A stretch of 64,000 nt of DNA from CAITNM01 sp037138055 (GTDB lineage Bacteria; Pseudomonadota; Alphaproteobacteria; Paracaedibacterales; CAITNM01): NCBI GenBank assembly GCA_037138055.1, contig JBAXJB010000001.1, positions 32,303 to 96,302 of the forward strand, in the 5' to 3' direction. Below the pieces are notes generated by a model that was not told the DNA's origin, ran no database searches, and worked only from the letters and a program-made list of their open reading frames with translations. Positions 1 to 8,713 of this stretch are shown here, piece after piece; position 1 is the first letter of the stretch; each line of letters opens with the position of its first letter. The position numbers and the translations under genes are program-made.

Positions 1-742
1 TAGCCATAATTGGCAGTCTAGTTTTTTCACTTATTGTGTTTTTCATGCTTTGAAAATATGGTGTTTCTTCTGTATTTTTTTGAATATAAACACCAGCAAA
101 TAAGGCAATTAAACCAAGCAAAAATGGAATTCTCCAGCCCCATGCTTGCAATTCATTTTCACTTAATATGTTGCTAAAAAGTACAGCCATAGCAGAGCCC
201 ATTAAAAAGCCAACTATTACGCCGACCGTAACTAAACTACCTGCAAAACTTCTTTTATCAGCATGTGCATGCTCAATGGCAAAAACAAATGATCCCCCGT
301 AATTTCCGCCAACAGCAAGTCCTTGAACTAATCGGATAATTACCAAAAAGATTGGCGCTAGAAGGCCAATTTGCTGATAAGTGGGAATAACACCAAGTAA
401 ACAGGTAGAGATGGCCATCATGACAACTGATAGAGAGAGTGCCTTGCGACGTCCTAGTCTATCGCCAATATAACCAAAGAGAATAGCCCCGAGAGGGCGC
501 ATAATAAACCCAGTGGCGAACACAGCAAAAGCTGACATAATCTCCATGGTTTTATCGGCATGTGGAAAGAAATTTTTCCCAATAATTACTGCAAAATAGC
601 CATAGACCGCGTAATCATACCATTCAAACATAGTGGCCAGAGCCCCTGCCGCAATGTTTCTATAGCTTGATTGTGTGGTGATTTCAACGGGACTATTTGT
701 ACTTTTCTTTTTAGCCACAAGCAAACCTTTTTCTAAACTCAT
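1..742 (-). CDS. MHS-family MFS transporter (ProP-like), 3' end outside window
   Basis: I translated the leftward frame from the ATG at 742 to the window edge; it stays open for 247 codons and continues outside, so the gene is partial. The start has AAGG a few bases upstream. The protein has the hallmark N-terminal motif of metabolite:H+ symporters (FEWYDYAVYGYFA, about residues 39-51) and the loop 2-3 motif GDRLGRRKAL, followed by further hydrophobic segments. Members of this family import proline, betaine, alpha-ketoglutarate or similar solutes across the inner membrane. The substrate cannot be read from the sequence. The closely following leftward gene at 830 is another transporter. Expansions of this family are well known in intracellular alphaproteobacteria. 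Confidence 0.9.
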   Translation of the reverse strand, partial: MSLEKGLLVAKKKSTNSPVEITTQSSYRNIAAGALATMFEWYDYAVYGYFAVIIGKNFFPHADKTMEIMSAFAVFATGFIMRPLGAILFGYIGDRLGRRKALSLSVVMMAISTCLLGVIPTYQQIGLLAPIFLVIIRLVQGLAVGGNYGGSFVFAIEHAHADKRSFAGSLVTVGVIVGFLMGSAMAVLFSNILSENELQAWGWRIPFLLGLIALFAGVYIQKNTEETPYFQSMKNTISEKTRLPIMA

Positions 743-785
743 ATGCCTTATAAACCTTGAGTAATAACATATTCATGCCAATATA

Positions 786-808
786 ACAAAAATAGCAGTT
801 TCAAACTG
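786..808 (-). terminator. weak hairpin plus T-tract after the MFS gene
   Basis: Reading leftward past the stop of the MFS gene at 830, CAGTT and AACTG pair around a 3-base loop (796-808) and are followed by CTATTTTTG. The stem is only five pairs, so this is a weak candidate intrinsic terminator separating the two transporter genes. Confidence 0.3.
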
Positions 809-829
809 TATATTCGTTTGTGGGAATTT

Positions 830-2122
830 TTACTTTTTGTAAGTTTCTTGAATAAAGAAAACAATAACTCTGCCAAGCAGAAATGCAAAAAGCACTGCAG
901 ATAAGGCAAATTGATAATCTTTCAGTGCATAAAGCGGGGCGCCATCAGCACTAAAATTACCGTCCCATGAATAGTCAATTAATTTTCCAAGCAAGGGTTG
1001 AAAAATAAAACCGCTTGCCATGCAAAGTGCATTGGTGAACCCAACCGAAGTCGCACTGTATTTTCTCGGGTTATTTTCTTGAACAGTTGTAAAGTAAAGA
1101 ATTGAAAAGCCAGAAGCAATTCCTGATAAAAACATTGCCGCAAGCACTGGGTAAAATGAAAGCCCAGGAGCATATAAAACGACAGAAAACCCGATGAATG
1201 TCCAGGTGACAGACAGAGCCATAACCTTGCGACGGCTTTTCCAATAATCTGATAATTTAGAGCTTACTGAACAGCCAATAGCATATCCAACCAACACCAT
1301 AATGCCCCCACATGATGCTAATTCATTACTGATGCCGAAGCGTTGCATTAAATACGGAGTGCCCCATAATTCGGCAAAAACGCATAAGGGTAAAAACATC
1401 ATTAAGCTATATAGACCAACTAACCAGTTTTGAGGCTTTGCAGCAATAATTTTAAGACCATCTAAAAGACCGCCTTCTGCGCTTTGTGATTTTTTGTGAT
1501 CAGGTTTATCTTTTATCACGAACCAAGAAACAATCATTACAACAACACCAACTGCTGCGGCAATAAGCATGGCGTTACGCCATCCTTGACCATTGGAAAG
1601 TTTTGCGAAGGGAAACCCGGCGACCATTCCGCCAAAGGTTCCCATCATCATGGATATACCTGCGATGAAGGCAAATTTTGATTTATCAAACCAAACGGAT
1701 GCAATTTTTAAGCAGCAAATGTATGCACATGCTGAGCCAGCACCAATTAAAAATCTACCAAACTGCGCCCATACCACAGAATGACTAGTTGCAAAAACAA
1801 CGGCACCAATCACACAAAGGAGTGCCGAAATAGTTACAACCATACGTGGGCCAAATTTATCAGTGATGACGCCGCATGGAATTTGTAATGGCACGTAAGC
1901 AAAATAATAAAAAGCAATCAATGTACCAACAGCTCCTGCTGAAATGCCAAAGTCTGCTATAAGCTCATTGGTGATTACACCTGGCGATGCACGTAGAATG
2001 TATTCATAAAGGTAAAATGACCAACCACAAGCAAGAATAAACCAGGCTTTTGAAGGAGCAGAAACATCTTCTCTCTTTTCATTTTTAACGCTGCTATCGT
2101 TTACCTTATTTGCCAAGGACAT
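830..2122 (-). CDS. MFS transporter, Pht/Fpt-like family
   Basis: This 430-residue protein has the twelve hydrophobic segments of a complete major facilitator transporter. Its first helix carries the pattern YLYEYILRASPGVI, and the loop 2-3 motif is GVITDKFGPR. The YEY...R.SP signature resembles the Pht/Fpt transporters of Legionella and Francisella, which import amino acids or nucleosides during intracellular growth; that link is from memory of the family and the substrate is unknown. The ATG at 2122 is supported by GGGA about six bases upstream. A long tail of about 20 polar residues precedes the first helix. The gene is followed by a second leftward transporter at 742 of a different MFS family. 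Confidence 0.85.
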   Translation of the reverse strand: MSLANKVNDSSVKNEKREDVSAPSKAWFILACGWSFYLYEYILRASPGVITNELIADFGISAGAVGTLIAFYYFAYVPLQIPCGVITDKFGPRMVVTISALLCVIGAVVFATSHSVVWAQFGRFLIGAGSACAYICCLKIASVWFDKSKFAFIAGISMMMGTFGGMVAGFPFAKLSNGQGWRNAMLIAAAVGVVVMIVSWFVIKDKPDHKKSQSAEGGLLDGLKIIAAKPQNWLVGLYSLMMFLPLCVFAELWGTPYLMQRFGISNELASCGGIMVLVGYAIGCSVSSKLSDYWKSRRKVMALSVTWTFIGFSVVLYAPGLSFYPVLAAMFLSGIASGFSILYFTTVQENNPRKYSATSVGFTNALCMASGFIFQPLLGKLIDYSWDGNFSADGAPLYALKDYQFALSAVLFAFLLGRVIVFFIQETYKK

Positions 2123-2159
2123 ATTTTTCCCAAATCTCTTTTATCGTTAGTAACACTCA

Positions 2160-2189
2160 ACAGTAGCATATAAAGAGCAAGCTAATCAA
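2160..2189 (-). promoter_or_regulatory. candidate promoter of the MFS gene at 830-2122
   Basis: On the minus strand TTGATT (2189-2184) and TACTGT (2165-2160) are separated by 18 bases and lie about 40 bases upstream of the ATG. The match to the sigma-70 pattern is partial, so this is a tentative call. Confidence 0.25.
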
Positions 2190-2321
2190 AAACTATGTTA
2201 TTTTTTGAAGAAAATTAGCTTATATGTCTTAATAAGATTTTTAAATTTCAAAAAGAGGAATGCTCTTTAATAAAATTGCAAACTTTGCTGATAATAGGGT
2301 AGAAATTTTTTCTGTATTGCT

Positions 2322-2513
2322 ATGCACAGACTTCTGGAAATTTTATTTTTTTGTTCACTTGGGGCAACTATTATAGTCTTGGGGCTTGGGCTCAGCACGA
2401 TGTTTTCAAAGTCATCAAATCGTTTAGTGCTAAGCAATCGCCTTATGCGCTTGCGTGTTATGCTGCAAGGCCTTAGTATAATGCTGTTTCTATTATTAAT
2501 ATTATTAAAGTGA
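2322..2513 (+). CDS. HIG1-like twin-transmembrane protein
   Basis: This 63-residue protein is two hydrophobic helices (about residues 4-26 and 46-62) joined by a basic hinge containing NRLMRLRVMLQG. That hinge matches the pattern of small alphaproteobacterial twin-TM proteins related to the HIG1 domain, which in mitochondria associate with cytochrome oxidase and respiratory supercomplexes. Its role here is inferred to be in the inner membrane, possibly respiratory. Its TGA stop overlaps the GTG start of lepA (GTGA at 2510-2513), which supports real translation and coupling. The ribosome binding site before its ATG is weak. Confidence 0.65.
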   Translation: MHRLLEILFFCSLGATIIVLGLGLSTMFSKSSNRLVLSNRLMRLRVMLQGLSIMLFLLLILLK

Positions 2514-4318
2514 AAAATATTCGAAATTTTTCGATCGTTGCTCATATCGATCACGGAAAATCTACTTTAGCTGACCGTCTTATTGAATTTTGTGGTGGCG
2601 TTGAAACCAGAGATATGAAGGAGCAAATCCTTGATTCTATGGATATCGAACGCGAACGCGGCATTACTATTAAGGCTCAAACTGTTCGTTTGAAATATAA
2701 AGCAAAAGATGGTCAGACATATAATTTGAATCTTATGGATACACCAGGACATGTGGACTTTGCTTATGAAGTGAGTAGGTCTTTAGCTGCATGTGAGGGA
2801 TCATTGTTAGTAGTTGATGCAAGCCAAGGGGTTGAAGCGCAAACTCTAGCGAATGTTTACCAGGCTATCGATAATAACCATGATATTGTTACAGTTCTGA
2901 ATAAAATTGATCTGCCAGCAGCAGAGCCTGATCGTATCCGGCAACAAATTGAAGATGTTATTGGCCTAGATGCATCAGATGCGGTGTTGATTTCTGCTAA
3001 AACAGGCTTAGGTATTCAAGATGTTTTAGAAGCTATCGTTCATAGATTGCCGCCTCCGCGCAATTCAGATGACTTAGAAGCTGCTAAAAAACCTTTGAAG
3101 GCATTGCTGGTCGATAGTTGGTACGATCCATACCTTGGGGTAATTATTTTAGTCCGTATTATGGAAGGCGTTCTAAGGGTTGATCAACGTATAAAAATGA
3201 TGAATGCCGGTGTTGTTTATGACGTCGATCGGGTAGGTTTTTTTACTCCAAAGCAAGAGCTGAAAAAAGAATTAAACCCAGGTGAAATTGGCTTTATAAC
3301 AGCTAGCATAAAAAGCGTAGCTGACTGTAAGGTTGGCGACACTATTACTGACGATAAAAAACCGACGGCTGAAGCATTGATTGGTTTTAAACCTTCAGTT
3401 CCAGTAGTTTTTTGTGGGTTGTTTCCATCAGATGCTGCTGAATTTGAACATCTGCGTGATAGTTTAGCTAAGCTTCACTTGAATGATGCAAGTTTTCATT
3501 TTGAAGCAGAAACTTCAGCAGCTTTGGGTTATGGCTTCCGATGCGGGTTTTTAGGTTTATTACACCTTGAAATTATTCAAGAACGGCTTGAGCGTGAATT
3601 TAATCTAGACTTAATTACTACCGCTCCAAGCGTTGTTTATAAAATTCTCTTAAAAACTGGCAAGGTTCTTGAACTGCATAACCCCACAGATATGCCTGAT
3701 GTGGTCCGAATTGAGCGCATTGATGAGCCATGGATTAAAGCCACAATTATGGTGCCTGATGAGTTCTTGGGGTCGGTTCTAAACCTTTGCACAGAACGTC
3801 GTGGTGAACAGGTAGACTTAACCTATGCAGGCAATCGCGCCATGGTTGTGTACAAATTACCTTTGAATGAAATAGTCTTTGACTTCTATGATCGCTTAAA
3901 ATCAATTACTCGTGGTTACGCTTCTTTTGACTATCAAATAGAAGAATATCGCGAAGGTGATTTAGCAAAAGTTACAATTTTGGTGAACGCAGAGCCAGTT
4001 GATGCGCTTGGTATGATTGTGCATCAAGGGCGAGCTGAAAGCAGAGGGCGAATTCTATGCTCTCGTTTGAAGGATCTTATTCCTAGACAGCTTTTCAAAA
4101 TTGCGATTCAAGCAGCGATTGGCGGAAAAATTATTGCCCGTGAAACAGTTTCTGCTATGCGTAAAGATGTTACAGCTAAATGCTATGGTGGTGATATTAG
4201 TCGTAAGCGTAAGCTTTTAGATAAGCAAAAAGCTGGTAAAAAGCGTATGCGACAATTTGGCAATGTTGAAATTCCGCAAAGCGCGTTTATTGCGGCATTA
4301 AAAATGGATGATGACTAA
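2510..4318 (+). CDS. lepA: elongation factor 4 (LepA)
   Basis: LepA is a ribosome-associated translational GTPase that back-translocates or rescues stalled ribosomes and helps initiation complex biogenesis. The 602-residue protein has normal length and an intact G domain: AHIDHGKST (P-loop, residues 11-19), DTPGH (77-81) and NKID (131-134). The C-terminal half contains the characteristic LepA-specific domain with the lysine-rich KRKLLDKQKAGKKRMR segment. The start is GTG, overlapping the stop of the preceding small membrane-protein gene by four bases, so initiation is probably coupled to it. An S9 peptidase gene follows after 18 bases and may be on the same transcript. Confidence 0.97.
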   Translation: MKNIRNFSIVAHIDHGKSTLADRLIEFCGGVETRDMKEQILDSMDIERERGITIKAQTVRLKYKAKDGQTYNLNLMDTPGHVDFAYEVSRSLAACEGSLLVVDASQGVEAQTLANVYQAIDNNHDIVTVLNKIDLPAAEPDRIRQQIEDVIGLDASDAVLISAKTGLGIQDVLEAIVHRLPPPRNSDDLEAAKKPLKALLVDSWYDPYLGVIILVRIMEGVLRVDQRIKMMNAGVVYDVDRVGFFTPKQELKKELNPGEIGFITASIKSVADCKVGDTITDDKKPTAEALIGFKPSVPVVFCGLFPSDAAEFEHLRDSLAKLHLNDASFHFEAETSAALGYGFRCGFLGLLHLEIIQERLEREFNLDLITTAPSVVYKILLKTGKVLELHNPTDMPDVVRIERIDEPWIKATIMVPDEFLGSVLNLCTERRGEQVDLTYAGNRAMVVYKLPLNEIVFDFYDRLKSITRGYASFDYQIEEYREGDLAKVTILVNAEPVDALGMIVHQGRAESRGRILCSRLKDLIPRQLFKIAIQAAIGGKIIARETVSAMRKDVTAKCYGGDISRKRKLLDKQKAGKKRMRQFGNVEIPQSAFIAALKMDDD

Positions 4319-4336
4319 AATTTCAAGAGGGTTTTT

Positions 4337-6346
4337 ATGAAAAAAATAGCAATAATACTCACGGCCCTTATAGCCAGTGGATTAGGATATTTTATGTACA
4401 AAAAACAGGAGAACCATTCTATGAATACTCAGCTAATTCCACGAGAAGTTTTGTTTGGAAATCCTGAAAAAGCAGCGGTAAAATTAAGCGCCGATGGTGA
4501 GCGCTTGTCATATTTGGCAAATTTAAACGGCGTGCTGAATATTTTTATTGCAAACCGAGACACACCAAACGAAAGCACACCAATTACAAAAGATACTAGC
4601 AGAGGAATTCGACGTTATTTCTGGCTGTATGACAATCAGCACATTGTCTACCTGAAAGATGATGGAGGCGATGAGAATTGGCGTATTCACGTGGTCAATG
4701 TTTCCACAAAAGAAGATAAGATTTTTACCCCTGAAAAAGTTAACGCACAAATTTATCATGTGTCCGATAAATTTCCTGAAGAGATTTTGGTTGGATTAAA
4801 CGATCGTGACCCTTCATACCATGATGTGTATCGCTTAAATATTTTAACTGGTGAAAAAACACTTATTTTGCAAAATGACCGTCATTTTAGTGATTTCATT
4901 TTTGACGATGATTACAATTTGCGTTTTGCAACAATCACAACCGAAGGTGGTGGCGCTGAATCATTTAAAGCAATTCCAGCTGGTGAACCAGGGAAATACA
5001 CTTGGGAAAGCTTTATGAAAGTTGGCCTTGAAGACGTTTATACAACACAACCATTAGGGCTAACTAATGAAGGCAATATTTTATACATGCTTGATAGCCG
5101 CGGTCATGACTTGAATGTATTAAAGGAAATCAATCTCATCACTAAAGTTGAAACAGTTTTGGCTCAAGGAAAAAAAGCTGATATTGGCGGAGTTATGTCT
5201 CACCCACATACAGGGGTAATTGAAGCATATTCAACCAATTATCTGTGTACTGAATGGACATGTTTAGATAAAGAAATTGAAGTTCACTTCAATACCATCA
5301 AGCAAACTTTAAAAGGTGAAGTGAATGTCGCAAGTAGAACGCTAGATGATAATCTTTGGGTTGTTGCTGATCTGAAAGATGATGGGCCTACTGGGTATTA
5401 TTTGTATCAAAAAGCCAAAAAAGCTCTAACATTTCTGTTTAACCAGCGTGAGAAATTAACGAGCCACCAATTGGCAAAAATGGAAGGTGTAGTCATTAAA
5501 GCGCGGGACGGTTTAGAACTACCTTCCTATCTTACAAAACCAATTAATGTTAAGGGTCCTGTGCCATTAATTCTTTTGGTGCACGGTGGGCCAGTTGCAC
5601 GCGATGATTGGGGTTATGACCCAGAAGCTCAGTGGCTTGCTAATCGTGGGTATGCCGTACTGCAAGTGAATTATCGTGCCTCTACTGGTTTTGGTAAATC
5701 TTTCATTTCAAAAGGTGACCGAGAATGGGGCGCTAAAATGCATGAAGACTTGCTAGATGCTGTAAGCTGGGCAATTAAAGAAGGTATCGCTGATCCTGCA
5801 AAAATTGCTATTTATGGTGGTAGTTATGGTGGATATGCTGCTCTTTGGGGTGCAACACACTCTGGAGATGTGTTTAAATGTGCTGTAGATATTGTTGGTC
5901 CATCTAACTTGCAAACACTTATGGCGACAATTCCACCATACTGGAAACCTTTCTTGGAACAATTATACCAAAGAATTGGTGATAATCGCACAGAAGAAGG
6001 TTTGGCTTTATTAAAAGAACGCTCTCCATTAACCCATGTTGATAAAATTCATATTCCTGTCTTAATTGCTCAAGGTGAAAAAGACCCTCGTGTAAAACAA
6101 GCTGAATCTGAACAAATTGTCGCAGCTATGAAAGCAAAAAACTTGGGCTACATTTATATGTTATTTATGGATGAAGGGCACGGATTTGCAAGACCTGAAA
6201 ATAAATTTGCATTTTATGCGGTTGCTGAGCGCTTCCTTGCTGATAATTTAGGCGGTAAATTCGAAGTTATGACTAATGAGTTTGATAAAACGACATTAGC
6301 GCCTGAGCATAAAACAGAGTTAGTAGCACGTTTTAATAAGGCTTAA
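4337..6346 (+). CDS. S9 family (prolyl oligopeptidase-like) serine peptidase
   Basis: This 669-residue protein has an N-terminal hydrophobic anchor or signal (about residues 3-21), a beta-propeller-like middle and a C-terminal alpha/beta hydrolase domain. The catalytic triad is visible: Ser496 in GGSYGGYAA, Asp583 in GEKDPRV and His615 in DEGHGF. This layout is typical of S9C acylaminoacyl/dipeptidyl-type peptidases, which cleave short peptides. The N-terminal segment suggests export to or anchoring at the periplasmic face. The ATG is preceded by GAGGG at good spacing. The gene converges on the SH3 gene; their stop codons overlap by four bases inside a perfect palindrome. Confidence 0.9.
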   Translation: MKKIAIILTALIASGLGYFMYKKQENHSMNTQLIPREVLFGNPEKAAVKLSADGERLSYLANLNGVLNIFIANRDTPNESTPITKDTSRGIRRYFWLYDNQHIVYLKDDGGDENWRIHVVNVSTKEDKIFTPEKVNAQIYHVSDKFPEEILVGLNDRDPSYHDVYRLNILTGEKTLILQNDRHFSDFIFDDDYNLRFATITTEGGGAESFKAIPAGEPGKYTWESFMKVGLEDVYTTQPLGLTNEGNILYMLDSRGHDLNVLKEINLITKVETVLAQGKKADIGGVMSHPHTGVIEAYSTNYLCTEWTCLDKEIEVHFNTIKQTLKGEVNVASRTLDDNLWVVADLKDDGPTGYYLYQKAKKALTFLFNQREKLTSHQLAKMEGVVIKARDGLELPSYLTKPINVKGPVPLILLVHGGPVARDDWGYDPEAQWLANRGYAVLQVNYRASTGFGKSFISKGDREWGAKMHEDLLDAVSWAIKEGIADPAKIAIYGGSYGGYAALWGATHSGDVFKCAVDIVGPSNLQTLMATIPPYWKPFLEQLYQRIGDNRTEEGLALLKERSPLTHVDKIHIPVLIAQGEKDPRVKQAESEQIVAAMKAKNLGYIYMLFMDEGHGFARPENKFAFYAVAERFLADNLGGKFEVMTNEFDKTTLAPEHKTELVARFNKA

Positions 6347-6352
6347 GCCTTA
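6337..6352. repeat. 16-base perfect palindrome over two convergent stops
   Basis: TAAGGCTTAAGCCTTA is self-complementary and contains the TAA of the S9 peptidase gene (6344-6346) and the TAA of the opposing SH3 gene (6345-6343). Both proteins therefore end in Lys-Ala encoded by the same bases on opposite strands. There is no flanking T-tract, so a terminator function is possible but unproven. Confidence 0.8.
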
Positions 6353-6819
6353 GACTCATTCGCATAAAGTCCCCAAACTTGCTTGCGAGAAACCCAGCCT
6401 TTGAAGCGACCCTGGTCGTTGCGAATTTCTATTTTGCACCAATTTGGTTGGGCTTCTAGCATTGTCGCTACTACTCCTGGTTCTATGCGCGCAATAATTT
6501 CTGATTGCTCATCTGGCTTACCATGGAGGCTCTGTATGCTTCCCATCACGATAACCATACGCTTTCCCGAAAGCAGGCTTTTATGCACCCAACCTTCAGT
6601 CCCTTGATGGTCACGAATTCGTCTCCAGGTATCAAATTCCGCAATAATTTCAACAGGTAATCCTTGGCGTACAAATCTCCATTCAATTGGATAGTTATTT
6701 CCTGGCCCTACATGCATGTGAATTGATGCTGATCGAAGCGATACAAACCTAGGTAATAGTTGTCCTTGGCTTGCAAAAATAGCACCGCAAAAAATAATAA
6801 TGAGAAAGCGAGTTAACAT
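6343..6819 (-). CDS. secreted SH3b-domain protein
   Basis: This 158-residue protein begins with a signal peptide (LTRFLIIIFCGAIFASQG). It then has two bacterial SH3-like segments: LPRFVSLRSASIHMHVGPG, with the typical R...R.GPG pattern, followed by WRRI...EGWVHKSLLSG, and then a second copy ending at GWVSRKQVWG. Proteins of this type (SH3_4/DUF1058) are common in alphaproteobacteria and are thought to bind peptidoglycan or peptides in the periplasm; the ligand is unknown. It is translationally coupled to dut, whose last seven bases overlap its ATG (ATGTTAA at 6819-6813). Confidence 0.85.
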   Translation of the reverse strand: MLTRFLIIIFCGAIFASQGQLLPRFVSLRSASIHMHVGPGNNYPIEWRFVRQGLPVEIIAEFDTWRRIRDHQGTEGWVHKSLLSGKRMVIVMGSIQSLHGKPDEQSEIIARIEPGVVATMLEAQPNWCKIEIRNDQGRFKGWVSRKQVWGLYANESKA

Positions 6820-7244
6820 CCAGTTGACCCAAATCCACCGGCACCACGAACGGTGCTATCTAAATTTTCTACTTCATTCCAAGTGATGCGTTGATATGCA
6901 GAAATCACCATTTGTGCAATTCGCATGCCTGGTTCTATTGTGAATGCTTCTTCACCGTGGTTGATAACTATTACAGAAATTTCTCCACGATAATCTGCAT
7001 CAATAGTGCCTGGGGAATTTACCAAGGTAACACCATTTTTAATTGCTAAACCTGAACGAGGGCGAATTTGTGCTTCAAAACCTTTCGGTAAGGCAATTGC
7101 TATTCCTGTCGGAACTAACAATCTTTTTCCAGGTGCCACAACAATTGCTGTATCAATTGCTGCTGTTAAATCCATGCCAGCGCTGTCTTCTGTCGCGTAA
7201 TTAGGTAGGGGAATGCCCCTTAGGTTTTTAATTTCTATTTGCAT
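6813..7244 (-). CDS. dut: deoxyuridine 5'-triphosphate nucleotidohydrolase (dUTPase)
   Basis: The enzyme hydrolyses dUTP to dUMP, supplying thymidylate synthesis and keeping uracil out of DNA. The 143-residue length is standard for the homotrimeric family. All five motifs are visible: AGMDLTA (1), PRSGLAIKNG (2), GTIDADYRGEI (3, with the catalytic Asp), RIAQMV (4) and GAGGFGSTG (5). The gene overlaps the downstream SH3 gene by seven bases. It is separated from lipB upstream by 162 bases, where I saw no other gene, so it probably has its own promoter there. Confidence 0.97.
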   Translation of the reverse strand: MQIEIKNLRGIPLPNYATEDSAGMDLTAAIDTAIVVAPGKRLLVPTGIAIALPKGFEAQIRPRSGLAIKNGVTLVNSPGTIDADYRGEISVIVINHGEEAFTIEPGMRIAQMVISAYQRITWNEVENLDSTVRGAGGFGSTGC

Positions 7245-7406
7245 ACTTCATACTATAAAAGTTATCTAAAATCGTCTTTTAATTACACTATTCTGAGTGA
7301 TAAAGCAAGTGCAGATCTTAGATTAAAGGTCACCTACTACAAGTATACGTGATTTTTATTTAAAATTTTAGAGAATAAATTGTAGATAGCGATATTAAGA
7401 AGAAAG

Positions 7407-8039
7407 TTATTCTAATTGCCATAGCTTTGCCGAAACGGCAAGGTTTTTCATAATATCTATCACCTGGTGAACGGCTATTTTAATGCCTTCAGCTTGTAGG
7501 GATGTAACTCCATATTCTTTTAGTCCACATGGGACAATGCCTTTGTAATGAGATAAATCAGGGCTTACGTTCAATGATAGGCCATGCCAGGTAATGCCTT
7601 GGGTAACACGCACACCAATGGCTGCAATTTTGCGCTCGCCTTGTTCATCGTCCAGCCATACCCCAACCCGCCCTTGTTTGCGCATGCCGTTTAGACCAAA
7701 AATGCTTAGAGTTTTTATAATCCATTCCTCAAGTGTTTGTACAAATAACCTAATGTCATTATCACGTTTTTTAAGGTCAACCATTACATAAACTACAAGT
7801 TGACCAGGTCCATGGTATGTATGTTTTCCACCACGCTGCGTTTGGAAAACTGGAAAGGTAGAGTCAATTAAATCTGCTTCTTTCGCGCTTGTGCCAGCAG
7901 TATACAAAGGTGGGTGCTCTAGAAACCAAATTACTTCATCTTCGCCTGTGCGAATGCCTTCAATGGTTTTTTGCATGAACTGTATGGCATCAGAGTATTT
8001 CACCGAAGCATTTGCAACTAGATACTTAATTTGTGACAT
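7407..8039 (-). CDS. lipB: octanoyltransferase (LipB)
   Basis: LipB transfers octanoyl groups from acyl carrier protein to lipoyl domains of 2-oxoacid dehydrogenases and GcvH in the cytosol, the first step of lipoate synthesis. The 210-residue protein has the RGGKHTYHGPGQLVVY substrate motif, the IAAIGVRV...TWHGLSLNV core and the active-site segment IVPCGLKEYGVTS with the catalytic Cys and the preceding conserved Lys. Length is normal. The ATG at 8039 lies about 40 bases after the end of the leftward GNAT gene. LipA is not in this window. Confidence 0.97.
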   Translation of the reverse strand: MSQIKYLVANASVKYSDAIQFMQKTIEGIRTGEDEVIWFLEHPPLYTAGTSAKEADLIDSTFPVFQTQRGGKHTYHGPGQLVVYVMVDLKKRDNDIRLFVQTLEEWIIKTLSIFGLNGMRKQGRVGVWLDDEQGERKIAAIGVRVTQGITWHGLSLNVSPDLSHYKGIVPCGLKEYGVTSLQAEGIKIAVHQVIDIMKNLAVSAKLWQLE

Positions 8040-8079
8040 TTCTTATTTCTGCGCTGGAGATAGAAGTATTCTTAGTGAT

Positions 8080-8691
8080 TCAGTCATGTATGCATCGCCA
8101 TGTAACTTCTAAACTAGGCAAGTCACCCGCTGAAAAAATAGAATAAGTTTGAAGTGTGGCAAGTTCTCCATCTGGCCTTGGCCATCCACCTTTTTGTGTA
8201 TATTCAAGTTTAAAATTAAGCCGCAGCGGAATTTTAGTGCTAGCTATATTTTCAGCATCACAAAAAATCTCAACTTTTCGAGCTTTTAATTTTTCAAAAG
8301 CTAACAGAGCCATCGCATGAACTGCTTCCGAAGCATAGCCTTTTCCTCTTTGGCTTTTTCTGACGAAATAAGAAATGCCAAATTGAGGAAGATTCCAATT
8401 AGCTTGAAATGATGGAAAAGCACATCTACCAACAACGCTATTTGTCGCCTTGTCTATGATAATATAGCGAACAAAATCGCGCATAATAAATTCAGCATGG
8501 TGTTTTCTGCAATCTTCCTCAATTGCTTCTATAGGTGGTATGTTTGAAGACCAGCTAAGCCATCTAACATAATCATCATAACCATCAATAATTGCTTGAT
8601 GTAATTTTTCACCAAAACCAGCTTTTGGCATTTGCAGTATTAATCTTGATGTTTCAATGGTTTCTGGAAGATCTATTAAAATGCGGTTCAT
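8080..8691 (-). CDS. GNAT acetyltransferase, RimJ/RimL-like
   Basis: This protein of about 203 residues matches the RimJ/RimL type of GNAT N-acetyltransferases: N-terminal ETSRLIL, then SYFVRKSQRGKGYASEAV, which contains the acetyl-CoA-binding R.GKGYA loop, and a C-terminal beta segment. Members acetylate ribosomal proteins, amino acids or antibiotics; the substrate here is unknown. I chose the ATG at 8691 because the longer open frame to 8826 would overlap the upstream gene by over 100 bases and adds residues outside the fold. It lies 22 bases after the tandem-GNAT gene. Confidence 0.8.
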   Translation of the reverse strand: MNRILIDLPETIETSRLILQMPKAGFGEKLHQAIIDGYDDYVRWLSWSSNIPPIEAIEEDCRKHHAEFIMRDFVRYIIIDKATNSVVGRCAFPSFQANWNLPQFGISYFVRKSQRGKGYASEAVHAMALLAFEKLKARKVEIFCDAENIASTKIPLRLNFKLEYTQKGGWPRPDGELATLQTYSIFSAGDLPSLEVTWRCIHD

Positions 8692-8713
8692 GCGACACTT
8701 TCTATAACTGTTG

